A DNA stretch of 64,000 nucleotides, taken from assembly GCA_023159155.1 (NCBI GenBank), contig JAJNNX010000070.1:1-64000 (forward strand), given 5' to 3'. The notes beneath the pieces were generated by a model that had not been told where the DNA came from, did not search any database, and saw only the letters and a program-made list of their open reading frames with translations. This DNA is from Ustulina deusta. Taxonomy: Eukaryota; Ascomycota; Sordariomycetes; Xylariales; Xylariaceae. Position 1 is the first letter of the stretch; each line of letters starts with the position of its first letter. A program made the translations under genes and the position numbers. Positions 35,111 through 48,143 of the stretch are shown piece after piece.

Positions 35111-38100
35111 CTACATCAATATATAGTATAAACCATATTAATTTAACCTTAATCTAACTAGTAATACGTTAGTTAGCTACTTATTTTGTATAGGTATATT
35201 ATTTTTCTTTTATAAAACTTTAATTTTTTACTTATCTTTTCTACTTTAATACTAACTAAGTATAGCACTAAGACTTTATTTTATTAACTTTATTAACCCT
35301 ATTATTTAGCTTAGCTTTTTAATCTACTAACCTTATTAGCCTAGCATTCCAATTATATAAAATCTATTAATTAACCTTGTTTATAAGTATTTTATATTAT
35401 ACTTAATTTATATAACTAATAAAATATTTATAAATTTAGAAAACTAAACCTATTTTAACTTTTTATTCTAGGCTAGCTAAACCTATACTCTTATATTTAT
35501 ATATGCTTTTCGAACTACTACTAACTACTGTTTTAGTATGTTTACCTTGCTTTAATATATATTAATAAACAAATATTATTAATATTAAGGCATTGCTATA
35601 ATTTATATACTCTTTTAGTTATAGTAGCATTTATTATTGCTATATTGCCTAGGCTTACTACTTAATATATATGTTAAATTAATAAAACTAGAATATATAA
35701 ACTATAGAGTTATTTATATTAAAAAGGGCTATATTACTACTAATATATCTAAAGAATACCTATATATATTAATAATACAATATCTAATTTTATTAATTAT
35801 AAGGCCTATAAATATATATATATATATATATTAATATTTTATAAATATTTTAGCAATATATTTTTAATAATAAAGCTAGGTTAACATTTAAAATAAATAG
35901 CAAAGCATATATATAATAGTAATTTAGTTTGTTTTTAGCTAAGTAATAAGATTGTTTTTAAATTTAAAAATATTTAGTAATATATTTTAGTATTATAATA
36001 TATTACAACTACTTAGATTATATTAAAGTATTCATATACTATTTTTTTATATAACCTAGTTTATATTTATTATAACTAGTATAGCTATACTTTGTATTAA
36101 AAATAGCAAGCAATTAGTATTCAAATTTAAAAGTATACTAGTGTAGAGCTAATAGTTATTATTAGTAATTTATATAATATTAGTATTTTTTAGCTAATTA
36201 ACTATTTTTATTTTTAAACTACTTATATATAACCTACGCTACTTATATATCTTTTTTAATACTTTATTTTAAAAGTATTTATAGGTATTTTAAGGTATTC
36301 CGAGGACTTTTATTATTACAAAAAATTTATTGCTGCTTTTTAAAGCAATAATAATTTTTATAATTTTAAAGTTTATATATTTACTTAGCTAGCAATATTA
36401 ATTATTTAACTATAACTATAATAAATTAATATTTTTAATACTAATAAAATAATTATTGCAGCTATTTAAATAAATAAAAATATTAGTTTTTTTAAACAAC
36501 TTTATAACTAAAGCTTAATTTTTTGCTATAAAAGCTTTTTTTTATGTATTACTAATAATATAAGTTATTATTATATGTTTTGTACTAACTAACTATTTAT
36601 TAAGCAATTTTTTTATTTTATTTAGCTATTCTAAGTAAAAATTTAATTTTTTATATAGCTAGATCTTAAAAACTTTATTAAATCTTATATCTAGCGGTTA
36701 AAAATAGGCCGTAAAGCTAGGCAGGATTATTGCTATCGAAATATTTATATTTTTTAACGCTTTTTTAACCCGTAAAGTTTTATAAAAATTAACTATATTT
36801 ATTACTAATAAATAGTTGTTTTTTTTAGTATAAATAGTTAGATTTGTTTTAATTTATTTTTTAAACAATTTTTTATTATTATATATAGTAATATTAAACT
36901 TTATATTAATATTTTTATAATATAGCAGTTTTTTTTTAGTAAAAATATTATTTTTGCTATAAAAAATAATTAAAAGTTTTAATTTTTTTATATATAACTT
37001 ATTAGTAGTTATTACTAAAACTAGTATTGCTTGGCGTTTTTTTTACTTATTTTTATTGCTTTTTTTTTAATTAATTTAATGCTTACAAAATTATATATAT
37101 AACTTATTAAAAACTTAAAAAATATTAAAGTTTTATTTATATTAATAATTAAGTAATAAAAAAACTTATTAAAACTAATATTTTTAATAAAATTACTTAT
37201 TAATATAATATTAAGCTAAAACTAGTTATATTATAAGTTTTTTTTAATAAACTATAAAAATATATTAATATAGCTAATTATTTTTTTAAACATTTTTATA
37301 AATATATATATAACTTAGCAATAATTAATCTAATAGTACTATAAGAACTTGTTAAACTATTTATTTAAAAATACAAATATATTATTATAATTGGGGTAAA
37401 AAATACTAAAAATAGCTATTACTTTTTGTTTAAACTAAATAGCTATTATTAACTTTTAATTTTGCTTTATTTAATAGAATTCTTTTTATAATATTATTTT
37501 TAATTTTAGCTAGCAAAAACTAAACTAAAAAATATAACTATTAAAGATTATTTTTTGTTATGCTTATTAGTTAGAAATATATTGCTTGTTAAATATTTTA
37601 AAATATATAGTAGCTTTTTAAAAAAAAAGTTTACAAAAGCCTTTTTTAATAATAAATAAAACATTAATAAAAGTTTAGTTTTTATTTATTAATATATATT
37701 TATTATTAATATTTAAATTAAATAAAATTTAATAATTTTTAATAAATAATAGTACTTTTATTTTTTTTTGCTTTAAATAATACTTATAAACTTATTTAAT
37801 AAGCTTTAAAAAGCTATATTTAGCTTTTATAATACTTTTTTTTATTTAATTATATAGTTTAGGTATAAGTAGTAGTATTAGGGCTATTTTAGCTAGGTTA
37901 GCAAGTTATATTAATTAGTTATATTGCTAATATTATTATAGATTTATATAATTTAGCTAGATTTATACGATTTAGTTAAAATCAAAAGATTTAGCTATTT
38001 TATACGTTTTAGTTATAAAATATATAATTCGGCTATATATTCTAACTATAAACCTGTTTAGCTAACAAAAGTTAGTACTATATAAATATTCTATTAAAAA

Positions 38101-38172
38101 CAAGCATATTTATATAATATTTGCTTAGGTAAATGTTTTCTAATTACGGTCTAGCAGAAAAGATTATTATAT

Positions 38173-38215
38173 GCCAAGCTATTAGTGCCGGTCAAGTTCT
38201 AATCGAGGAATGCGG
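38173..38215 (-). repeat. Right terminal inverted repeat
   Basis: Reverse-complement partner of 35068-35110. Differences between the two ends are transitions only, as RIP would leave. Confidence 0.85.
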
Positions 38216-39932
38216 TAGGTCGGTTAGTAAGCCATTGCTCGTCATTGGTCAGGCAAGAAGCCACTCTTGAATACTTAAGTACCTAGGGCATGTGTGGAAA
38301 ACATGTCTTCCACTCGACAAGGAGGCTTATTTGACCTGTGCACCTCCCTCGCCCGCTTACGTGTGCATCCAACATGAGTACTAATATAGCTCCATACTAC
38401 ATCGGTATATGCGACGAGGAGGATGCTTTGGACGGATGGACAGTGAGAAATGGGACATGGGACATGGGAAATTCCATGCCTCGAGATGGATCGCTGCCAT
38501 ATTCCCCATCTCTTACTCACTCTCCTCCCGCTCTAACGTGACAGCAATAGCTCCCACAGCATCCCCGACCACAAATGCACCTCTAGCGACTGTGATTAAG
38601 CCAAGTAACTGACATACTGGGCAGATCACACCGCACCCAATCAAAAATGTGGTATTGTTCGTATATGTAGATTGAGAGAGCATGTGAACTGTGGTTGCTA
38701 CACATGAGCCTTACCCAGACACATCCAGGCCACGGTCGTGATATTTATTACTGTACTGTCATGCGCAGGAGCAGGGGGGACAGACGCCAAAAAACGACAC
38801 AGCTACTGTAGGATCCAATATCGTATAGACTTTGCAACTCCAGTGGATAACAAAACAACTGAATGGACTAAATGATAGCCGGTTTATCGATACATTTCGT
38901 CTTTCAAGGTTATGTTCGGTTGCACATAAAGCATGCATGGTATTAAAACTACATATTTATAATAACACTAGGTACAAGAACAATGCTTTTTATAGTAACG
39001 CTGATATATACCATATGATTTGACAATGCTTTGAATAAACGTCAACCTGAAATTACCCCTTGTGGCTTGGTAGGCTACTGAATTTCCTAGTTTGAAAACA
39101 TTTATTTAGCTGTAAGCAGTCAAGATGATACCAAAGACTTTAGGAGGTGTGTGTGTATATATGTGTTCCCCTGTTCCCATCTTGGGCAGTTTTGCCTTCC
39201 GGATAGGTATCCTTACTGGCATCTGTCCCCAAAAAATCGGTGGCAGGATCTATGGTTCCCGCCAATATCGGACCTCCATAGCTGCACAAAGCATCTGTTA
39301 CCCAGGCTGTATGGCGCGGTTGTGCCAGTTCAGCCCAATCCCGGGCTCAGCGCTGTCTGTCCCGCTCGCTCGCTCTGTCTTCACATCTTCCCTACCTGGT
39401 TATTGGCCTAGCTATTGAGAAATGCATGGCTTCTATTTCCTCGAGTAAGGGTAGCTCTTGAAGCAACAAGCAACCGTGCTCTAAGTTGACATCAGGGGGT
39501 CTCTTGCCCGGGAATTTGGAAGGCATCATATTTGTAAAACTGCCAGTGTTGTTTAATGCGGAGGGGAATGAATAATACCACTAGCCCCAAGCGGCTCTGC
39601 ATAGCTATCTTGCAACATGCCGGGACTCAACCTCTGGCAGCCCACTTACGTAACTACGTATACAAAATCCTACCTAATTTTCTCATCAATACTATGGACT
39701 AGGTAGGTATTGAACGGGGCCTAAACTTCCAACCCTATCAAGTAGAAAAACAATATGTGCTGCTGACCAGCCAGCAATTCTAAATTAAGGATAAACGCTG
39801 CAGAGACGGTTTCCGATTGGTTAACAAGTCCTCGATAAACTACAGCTGTGAGAACCCATCGTGTACTGAGGAAACAGATGGACAAGGCGGTCTGTCTCCC
39901 TTGCTACCCCACTGGCACAGGCATCGTACGTG
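38216..39932. other. Intergenic, no gene recognised
   Basis: 1.7 kb between the DNA transposon and the formamidase stop. Composition returns to normal after the transposon. Several short open frames overlap each other on the same stretch, but none has conserved features. Confidence 0.4.
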
Positions 39933-42116
39933 TCACATCTCATGACGCGATTCGTCCTTGTATGTCAACCCTCCCCCGAAGCTATATTCACTATTATTCC
40001 CGCCGGCCGTGACCATGCCCTCTTTCATGCCTGCCTCGAATGCACAGGTGCCCATGTCGAGGGCCTTTGCCGGTCCGGAAGGCGAGATGTCGAAGTCAAA
40101 TATATCCATCGGCAACCCTAGGGTCGTGCATGCGTTGGGTATGTCGACAATCCCAGCTACATGTCCCTGGACCGGAGCACACGACATTAGCAAGTACGAC
40201 TGATAATCACTGTACCCGAACCGGCGGAGGTATTCGATGCAACCTGTCGCCTGGTTAACGCCACCCGCTACCTACTCCTAACCATGGTCTCCCTGGTGGG
40301 GATGCAGTCCCGGGGCACTCACGTAGGCTAGTTTGTCGGTATGCCACCGTTACATCCACTGTAATAATGAGAGTTAGCTTTCATGCGAGGAAAAGAGCAC
40401 ACCGTGCTTCATTCGGGATATATGGAGTGGTAATGACATGTCTTGGGCGAAACAGAAAGCAGCATCGCGACTCACTATAGTGCTGTTTGCCGTGCTCATC
40501 AACGGAGAAGCCTTCAAAGTAAATATGTCGGCCAGCTCCAAACTGCGGCTCGACGGGGCCCGGGATATATATGGGTGACTTCAGCCCCAAATTTCTTATG
40601 CCGTTCTTGACAACTTTGAAGTTGATGGTTATGATGCCCGCCATTTCGATCGCCCCACAAAATGAGATTTCGCCATCCCCCTCTATTTTCATCTCGTGTG
40701 AGGTCCTCGTATTTCTACCAACTTCTGATTTGAGGAGGCGTGGAGAGAGGACTTACGCGAGAAATGCAAGTCACCGACACTGAATTTTGCTCCAGGCACA
40801 TGAACAGGGAGATACACACGGCTGCCACGGCTGAGATTCTTGATATCGCAATTTCCACCGTGTTCAGGTCGACCAGGGACTATGATGAGTCAAAATCAGT
40901 AATATGCCTTGCAAGTGAAATCGTGTAAAGTTCGCTAGAAGAATGGTACAGAGGAGTTTCCACTGGGGCCGCAGACTTTCCGAAAAAAGAATAATAATAA
41001 TAAAAACAAAGGTAAGAAAAAATAATCACCCGTTCGCGCGCCCTCCTTCCCGATCTTTTCTCTCAGCTCCGTGTCCGCAGCACCAGCGTGGACATTCGTG
41101 GGTTCTGGAGGCAGCGCGACTTGTCTAGCAAGTTTATTTGCAGTGATGAGGTCCGCCTCGCGCTTATTCCAGATTTCGAGGACGTCGGCTGAGGGAGCGC
41201 AGCCGAGGATACCCGGGTGGATGAGCCCGGCAAATTTTACATGAGGGATATGCCGTGAGGTGCAGAATATGCCTTCGAAGTCCCAAATCGCCTTCGCCGC
41301 CGACGGGTAGATCTCGTCGAGGAAACCCCCACCGTTCGATTTGTCGAAGACCCCGGTGAAACCCCAGGGTTGCTCTTGGAAAGGCTAAGCTTGTTCTCGT
41401 CAGTGGATATGCACCTTGGTCATTATATTTCCCTTGCAATCATCTGTACCACGGTACGTCTTCTCATGACATTTTTCTCATCACTCTCATGATAAGCCCA
41501 CACAAAAGCCTCATACCCATGATAGCACAGTTTGAGACACCCACCTCCTCCCCAAATTCTCATCGACATAAGGTTGGGCTATGTTCTGTTCTCACTGAAA
41601 GAAACGTACCTGAACATCCATAATCTCGACCAACAGCAGATCTCCGGGTTCCGCCCCTTCGATCTCAAACGGACCTGTGAGGTAATGGATGCGTGTGAGG
41701 TCTACGTTCCGAATATCGTCTGCGCTATCATTATTGGCGATCTGGCCACCGGTCCTAAAGACACAGAAGGGGGGGGATGAGCACAACAATTCTCGACGGT
41801 GAGATCGTTTAAGGAAGCTCACCAATCTACACACTCGATCTTAACCGTCTCGCCATCCTTTATCGTTCCCGCAAAGGGGACTATGACTCTTTAGCAAAAC
41901 CGACACTACGAGAAGGAAGGGGGGGGGGGGATATCATACTATCCGGATGCCATCGATTCTTAGTTGATACCAGTCAGCCACCATAGAATGAGCTATAATA
42001 TGGATATACAAGCATGTGGGAGTGACCAAGTCGGGACTTACATGCAAGTTCGTCTGCGTCGAAACAGGTTTCGCGAGGTCTACTTTCCCGACGGTGCGGA
42101 TCTTAGATTTCCCCAT
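39933..42116 (-). CDS. Formamidase (FmdA/AmdA, acetamidase-formamidase family)
   Basis: Nine exons were assembled by frame and splice sites: 42042-42116, 41940-41958, 41823-41886, 41610-41754, 41030-41384, 40757-40879, 40476-40682, 40323-40358 and 39933-40243. They total 444 residues with all phases agreeing. Family landmarks in order: KVDLAKP at the N-terminus, NRWHPD, DWTGGQIANND, HYLTGP, GAEPGDLL, PWGFTGVF, a histidine-rich metal-site region with SRHIPHVKFAGLIHPG, EHGGNCDIKN, FSQGDGEISFCGA, and VDIPNACTTLGLP near the C-terminus. Formamidases hydrolyse formamide to formate and ammonia and support nitrogen use. Exon 2 is only 19 nt and exon 8 only 36 nt. The C-terminal tail of about 35 residues after the conserved core is family-variable. 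Looks intact; regulation not visible. Confidence 0.92.
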
Positions 42117-42712
42117 AGTGGTTCTCCCGGGTATCTTTCGACGAACACAGAAGGAACAGGACTAGTTTGACTTAATACCTTCTGTGACATGTATAGGTCA
42201 TGTAGCTCGAAATCTACGAAGTAACAAAGACAAGAGGTTAGATAGACATGGCGTCTACTCGGGCTTAATATTCGTCTGTCTCAACCTACCCCGCATCCTA
42301 GATAGGTATACCTGTCGTCATCTGCCCAGCGGCATGCAGAAACGGATGTCATGCGTCAAGTACTTGGCTACTTATATAGCCTCTTATCAGTGTTCGGGCC
42401 AGAATGGCTGCCCACGCTTTTATCTACATACGTGGGAGTTGCAGATCGTCTCTGCAGGGCTATCGGGTGGGGAGGCTTTCGCGTTTCATATCGGATAAGA
42501 CACAATTGACGGGACTCCATATCATGCTGCTAGTCATCAAGGTTGGATGACTGCAACTAGATGCTGGAGTCACTAACAGAAGCGATGGACTAGGCGCTCG
42601 AGAATGATGCAGAATATATCTAACAGTCTCGTCTTCGTTTTATGTCAGCCATTTTGCGGGCACCAATTGCAACCCCAATCGTAGGCCAGATCTAACCTAG
42701 CCACCCTCATCT
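42117..42712. promoter_or_regulatory. Formamidase upstream region
   Basis: About 600 bp between the formamidase start and the stop of the next minus-strand gene. It should hold the formamidase promoter and the 3' UTR of its neighbour. No gene is supported; I did not identify a specific nitrogen-control site. Confidence 0.45.
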
Positions 42713-44147
42713 CTAAGGTTCTTTTCGTTTGGTTTCGCTGTTTGGACGCTCACCCAGTCCGACATCTAAATTGGCAAGCGAAAGGTTGAGAAATTCGTGC
42801 TTGTTTTCCCACACTTGCTGACTAGCAAGAAATTGTTCCTGTTGCTGCGCAGTCGCATTCGGCGGAGGTGGAGGATCCGTGATCTTAGTAATCAGGTAAG
42901 CTGTCGAGGCCTCCGCGATACCATATATCAGCACACCTAGGAAAGGGACTCGCAAGAGGACACAGAAACCAACACCGAAGCCAAAGAGTAGTCCTTCTCG
43001 GCTACGAAACCAATTCCTTTTCTGTTCCTTGTTCATGTGGATACGTGCGAAGTAAGGCTCGAGCAGTTCGCGAGTGAGGCTGCGAGACGCGAAGTAAGTC
43101 TGCAAAAATATGACGAGGAAGCGCTTGGGAAGGAAGATGCCAGTGCCAAAGATGACGGCTGCGGGGCCCAGGCCAACCGCCTTGTTGAAGGTATAAAAAC
43201 TGGCAGCGGGAAGGACTAGCTTGCCGATGTAGGGAACATAGGAAAAAGCAAAGACAGCTAAGGAGATGGATGCCTTGCGAACGAATCGCCACACGAACAT
43301 GGTGACAGCCTCAGCAGAGCTATTTGAATGTGTACTTCCGTCCTTTTGCTTATATTGGACGAGGTTGGGATAGTACATGTCCCGAAGCTGATCAGGGCTT
43401 TCATGTTTATGCTTCGATACGTAGGTTCTATCCACCCAATTTAGCGAGTCCATGAACCTGTGAGTATCGGATTAGAGACTAGACGGCAGTTATCAACACA
43501 ATACATACATGTCATCTAACGTGGGTGTCACGTATCTCATCAAGGTCATGAGAAACAACGGGAGCTGGAGGACGTGGTTGGCGAGGAGGTCGAGGCCGTT
43601 GACCAGACTATCATCCCAGCTTGCTTTATCAAGGTCGGTCAAGTACGATAGTATGGCCAGGAAGACTTTAACACCTATAACCTGGAGAGTGGGGATGATG
43701 GCGGTTAGTTGAAGAAGAAGTGCAAGGCCAGACACAACATACCGGAACAGCAATGGCTAGGCGGATGGCGAGACCAGCTCCGATAGCGACGGCAGCCTGT
43801 TTGTAATGGGCATTGTTGAAAATGGCAGGGTTTTGCAGAGCCCGATGAGCTACCGCATGTCGTGTAAGTCCCGGCACACACAAATATATATGTATATATA
43901 TATATATGCTTATCCATGCATATATAGACAGAATATCTAGACGAGATCTTGTCTTGATAAAGCCGACAAAGGTAGTAGAGGGGATTGGGTGAATGAACGA
44001 AGAAATGGAGCAACGAAAGAGCAAAGACGTACCACCAACGATTGTAAGTTGGGCCCCTCGCAAAACAGCGTTCATCTCGAAGCTGGAAAGATCAAAGGCC
44101 GCCTTCACCTTGTCTTTATTGAATGTGAGGTTGTTGGGTTCGGCCAT
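42713..44147 (-). CDS. Multi-pass membrane protein, UsgS-like
   Basis: Four exons (44033-44147, 43743-43849, 43509-43681, 42713-43457) give 379 residues with consistent phases. Several hydrophobic segments are visible: AAVAIGAGLAIRLAIAVP, VFLAILSYLTDL, LPLFLMTLMRY, ISLAVFAFSYVPYIG, AAVIFGTGIFLP and GVGFCVLLRVPFLGVLIYG. Conserved features include AHRALQNPAIF, DKASWDDSLVNGL, RYVTPTLDDMF and WVDRTYVSKH. The pattern resembles proteins annotated in fungi as transmembrane protein UsgS; I recall this name from annotation and cannot confirm it here. The biochemical role is unknown. Intron 1 contains a (TA)n stretch near 43886-43910. Diverges from INP1 across 730 bp. Confidence 0.8.
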
Positions 44148-44878
44148 GGTGAACACGTTCTTATAGCGTTGCGATCTCGGCCTATGACAGCGATTCTTGT
44201 TATAAGAATGGCGACGATCTGAAGGAGAACCTATGGGAATGAGAAGGACCGGAACCTGCGCCGTGCCATTGTTTGAGGTTAGGTAGGTGTCTCCGGGCAT
44301 TTGGAAGAGCCAACCATGACGACATCCAGGCACTCGCTGGCGGCTGTGTGCTTATCGATTAGATCATACCTAGGTACTCTTAAAGTGGGTCGGTCGGTTC
44401 TATGTATCCGACGGGGCTCACGGTGGACTTGGGTACACGAGAGATGTATCTCCCATCTGTCGGGTTCACCGACACCGAGACATCCAATCTACCATCCAAG
44501 TCCGCGATCGCCCCAACCATCGCCATATCCCATGTAATACGACAACAGACGACGAACCCAGCGCGCGCATTGACCCGAGTTCCGATCAACGGTTTGCTCG
44601 CCGTCATCAACCATACCATCGCATCCATCCCGTCTCCCCGTCTCTCCGTCTCCGCGTCTCTGCCCGCATCCAGCAAGCATCATCGCCCGGTCAATTTCGA
44701 CGACAGCGCCGCGGCGGCGACGGAAAATCCCAGCCTTGAGCCTTGCATCCGGGCTGCTGCTGATTCGTCCGTCATGATATGATGTTCAGACGCGCATAGG
44801 CCGCGCGTGCATGTTCCTTATCTACGACCCTCTCGCCCGTCCCCTGCTACCGCCTCGTGACGGCTTCTGCCCCTCAAC
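44148..44878. promoter_or_regulatory. Divergent promoter region of the UsgS-like gene and INP1
   Basis: 730 bp separate the two oppositely oriented start codons and must carry both promoters. Open frames inside it are uninformative. Confidence 0.55.
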
Positions 44879-47109
44879 ATGGATTCCGCGAGCTTCGCGT
44901 CGGGTGGGTCAGAGACTCCTCAGCCTCGCCGAGTTATGACTGCTCCCGTGCTCGCCTCGACTTCGCCGCAGCAGTCCACATCTCCCGCCTCGCAAGCCGC
45001 TACCGCTACCGCGCAATCCAAGGCATCCCCCGAAGACCTTGTCGAAACCCTGTACAGTCATCCGTCGGCCAGGATTATATCCTTCACTTCGAGCCGACAC
45101 GACTTCGCTACATCTTTCTCGGGCCATGACGCCCCGCCCGGCTCTCTGCCGCCCTCGTCGCGATTGGAGCGGACCATTGCTGTCGGTAGGTGTCAACAGT
45201 CGATTGTCGACCGTCACTTGCCCCGTTACCTCCATCCCTTTCAGATACCAAATCAAAAGTCCATCTCCAGTTCTAACACCATCCTCAAGGTGTCTTCCGA
45301 ATCTACCGTGCGCCGGGTTCTGTCGCCTTCCTCAGCTGTGGGTCTGCTCTACAACCCATCCTTCCCAAAAGTCAATGCTGGTGTATCGATGAGGACAATC
45401 GTCGTTTCGTACTGCAAATACGCCGGCCCCAATACTGGAGAATCGAGGTTCCCGTCGCCCATCCTGATGACGTCCGCCGTGCCTTGCAACTCCGAGATGT
45501 CTTTGACAGGATTCTTCTCTTCGAAAAGACCGAGTGCCCCTTCGAGAGAAGCTTCACGGTCCAGCTCCCCGACGAGACACCCATAAAGAAGAAGGCGTGG
45601 ACGGCCGAGGGAAAGAACCTGATATCCTCCCCCTTTGAATCTGATCTGTCCCCTCCTGCGCAAGGGCCGATGGCACTCAGTAGAGACAAATGGGCAACAG
45701 GTGGATTCTGGCCTGGGGGTACCTGGTCAACAGCGGGTGACGAAGCACACGATGGATATCGTTTCAGGGGAGGAGATCAACCATTCGAGCAAGATGTATC
45801 GGATATTAACGTGCATTGGGGTGGCCGTGCTCACAGCGATATCGGCCCGGTACACCATACGTTTTCAAGAGAAGACAGCGATCATCTCATGGGGGCATTG
45901 GGATATACAATGACAAAATCCCCGTCTTCTTCGGAAAACGTTACACATGACCCGATGAGTCAAGAAATCCAGGATTCTAGGAGAGCATCTGACGATACGA
46001 CAGTAAACCAGCTAGGAGCTATGATCACTGAGCTGCAACAGAAGTGCTCCTTATCAGACCAGAAGGACGATGATATTCTCAACCCGGGCCACTCGATTGG
46101 TGAGGATGACCCGGCGCCACTTGAAGGATCCGGGCGTGTTGGGCCAGTTAACCTCGCGCGGAAGCGGGTGACTCGTATGCTTGCTGGGCGATCCTTTGCC
46201 GCCCCTGCGCCGCCCACACCGATGGCCTCTACTCCCTCGAAACCAAATGAGCAAGTTGCAGCGAAGAAATCGTTACCATCTCCACCACCAACTCTAGCTA
46301 GAGGCCATTCTTCTAGCGTATCCACCGATTCTTTCCACAATGCGCAGCCATGGCATTCACGCATCAGGCCATCCCCAGCTTCGCCGCGTGCTAGAGATGT
46401 CTCGTCCGAACCTGAAGATGTGGAGTCTCTAGAGCTAATATCACGGGCAGACTACTCCTCGGAGCATGCTACCACGCCAAATAACACTATAAACATTGTT
46501 CCGCGCTCGTCGGCTATTTCCGATGGTTGTGACAGCGCGGAACCTACCCCGCGACCTGCACGATTCATCATGAATAAAGAGGTCGAAGAACCCATTGGCA
46601 GTGAGAGCGGGTCAAGGGTGTCTCCACCATCTACGTTGGAGGATAAGCTACGAGCTCATCGGCGATCACACGCCAACAGTCTCTCTATCAACCGCCAGGC
46701 CCTATCACCGTTACCACCAGCGGCCAGCCTCTTTTATTCTGCTCCGAGGCAGACACCACAGAGCCGCCTCGCAGCCGTTCGTCGACTTCCCGCGTCCATT
46801 TTGCATAAGACACTAGAGATGCTGCTGGGCCCGCCTAGTTACCTCATAAAGCTGATGCTTCAAGTAGCTGCCAAAATTGTTGCGGGCGAATGGCGAGGTC
46901 TGGTATTCGGCGTTGGCGAAGCGGGCGAAGAGATCCCGGTGCAATGGGACTACTACTCGGATGGCGAATTTAGCGACCTGAGTGATGGTGACGATTACAC
47001 TCTCACAAACCGTGACTCAAACTTCAGCCACAACGTTCCCCGCACGGACGGGCGGCGTAGAACTAGACGGGCACACCACAATGATGATGATAGTTGTGAG
47101 GTCGACTAG
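44879..47109 (+). CDS. INP1: Inheritance of peroxisomes protein 1 (Inp1-like)
   Basis: Two exons (44879-45185 and 45290-47109) give 708 residues. The acceptor at 45289 (CAAG) is chosen because it restores the domain frame. Residues of about 45-190 form the Inp1 domain: SHPSARIISFTS, RTIAVGVFRIYRAPG, VAFLSCGSALQPILPKSQCW, RRFVLQIRRPQYWRIEVP and LLFEKTECPFERSF. The rest is long, disordered and Ser/Pro-rich, with a conserved hydrophobic patch near the C-terminus (LGPPSYLIKLMLQVAAK) and an acidic tail. Inp1 is the peripheral peroxisomal protein that tethers peroxisomes to the cell cortex in yeast, so that mother cells keep a share; in a filamentous fungus the role is probably peroxisome positioning in hyphae (inference). 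Confidence 0.85.
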
Positions 47110-47350
47110 GAACAGAACCACCCCCCCTTTTTTATGGAATTTCTTGTAAATGGAACATGTCGGGGAAACATCATGGGGTGCATGGGATCTCGGAGTTGGG
47201 CCATTGGACAAAGGCCATGCCGCATATTTGGTTGTAATAGGATGTCAGGATTGTAGGTATATACCCTTCTCCTAGTGGGCGTTTTAAGTTACAATCGCCC
47301 TACCCGCACAGCCTCGAGGCTTTTGTTGGGGACCATGATGTGCAGGTATA

Positions 47351-48143
47351 TCAAGATCTAAGTGGTGCCCTATACAGTCTATACTTCAAGTATGAAGTGT
47401 GTTTACCTGCGTAGCTTGTAGATCTCGTATTATAGCTTCCTAGTTGATTCTCGTGTGCTCTGTGCCTTGCTGCTAAGAGTTGCATTTCGTCGTCATCAAA
47501 CTTCTGGGGCCATTCTTCCGGAATCTGTGTAAAATGGCCATCAACAGGTCCTTCGTGAGAAGCTTGCTTGGTGATTTGCTTCGTAAGCTCTATGGCTTTT
47601 TCGATTTCGAGGAGACTGCTCTTCGAAGTGTAGCTGGATCGGTATTACTACTATAAGCACTAAAACAAGCTCTAATTTTTAAAATACCTCGGTATGGTTG
47701 CTTTAACCTGAAGCTGCGCCAACCGTTGTAGTGCCTGACACAGTGTCTTCCAAGTCAATGAATATTTGGGTGCTGGGAAAGAAGTCGTTGAAGTCACATC
47801 TGACCGGTCCACATCGTAGATAAACCAGTCTCCAGGATGAATATACAGTTGTCTTGAATCATTTATTCCGGTGTGGGACTCCTTGACTCAGCTGTAACCC
47901 ACACATCATCATCGCATCTGCATGCCGAGGCACGATGACGGAGCTTGAATAGGCGCTTGGATCAAAAACGCGAGGAATACGATGGAAAGATGAGGCTTGG
48001 GCAATTTCAACCGAGCGTTCGTCCAATTAAAAGGCAAAACGAAATACGTCAACGAGCCACGCACTGCCACGCCCGGTGTGTGCCGATCTTGCCCGACAAG
48101 GGAAATAGAACGGCCAAGAGATGAATAGGTATGATGGACCCAT
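47351..48143 (-). CDS. Probable spliced gene of unknown function, 5' end unresolved
   Basis: No single long frame exists, but conserved-looking coding segments line up. The last exon (47351-47633) encodes a 90-residue charged segment (KAIELTKQITKQ, then IPEEWPQKFDDDEMQLL). It joins through a 54-bp intron (47634-47687, GTATTT to CCAG) to an exon ending at 47688 that encodes QLYIHPGDWFIYDVD and CQALQRLAQLQVKATIP. Upstream, about 47895-48010, lies a further segment with PRVFDPSAYSSSVIVPRHAD, and an ATG at 48143 opens a compatible frame. The junction between these parts cannot be fixed by eye; a stop in the upstream frame near 48029 implies another intron or a break. I do not recognise the family. 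Confidence 0.4.

Larger units (their letters stand above)
35068..38215. mobile_element. RIPed DNA transposon with 43-bp terminal inverted repeats
   Basis: The AT-rich block is bounded by inverted repeats at 35068-35110 and 38173-38215. They match over 43 bp except for four differences, all transitions. The repeats begin CCGCATTCC and are each flanked by TA (35066-35067 and 38216-38217), which would fit a TA target duplication as in Tc1/mariner-type elements. The 3.1-kb interior is very AT-rich with stops in all frames, consistent with RIP. A minus-strand fragment near 36.7 kb has weak protein-like character (YFDSNNPA), but it is not enough to name a transposase family. Confidence 0.75.

Noticed and set aside
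35637..35834. Ile/Tyr-rich open frame inside the second AT-rich block
   Set aside because: Composition is explained by AT-richness, and it shows no transposase motif.
38275..39418. Overlapping short frames between the DNA transposon and the formamidase
   Set aside because: None shows conserved residues or consistent splicing, and several frames overlap on the same stretch.
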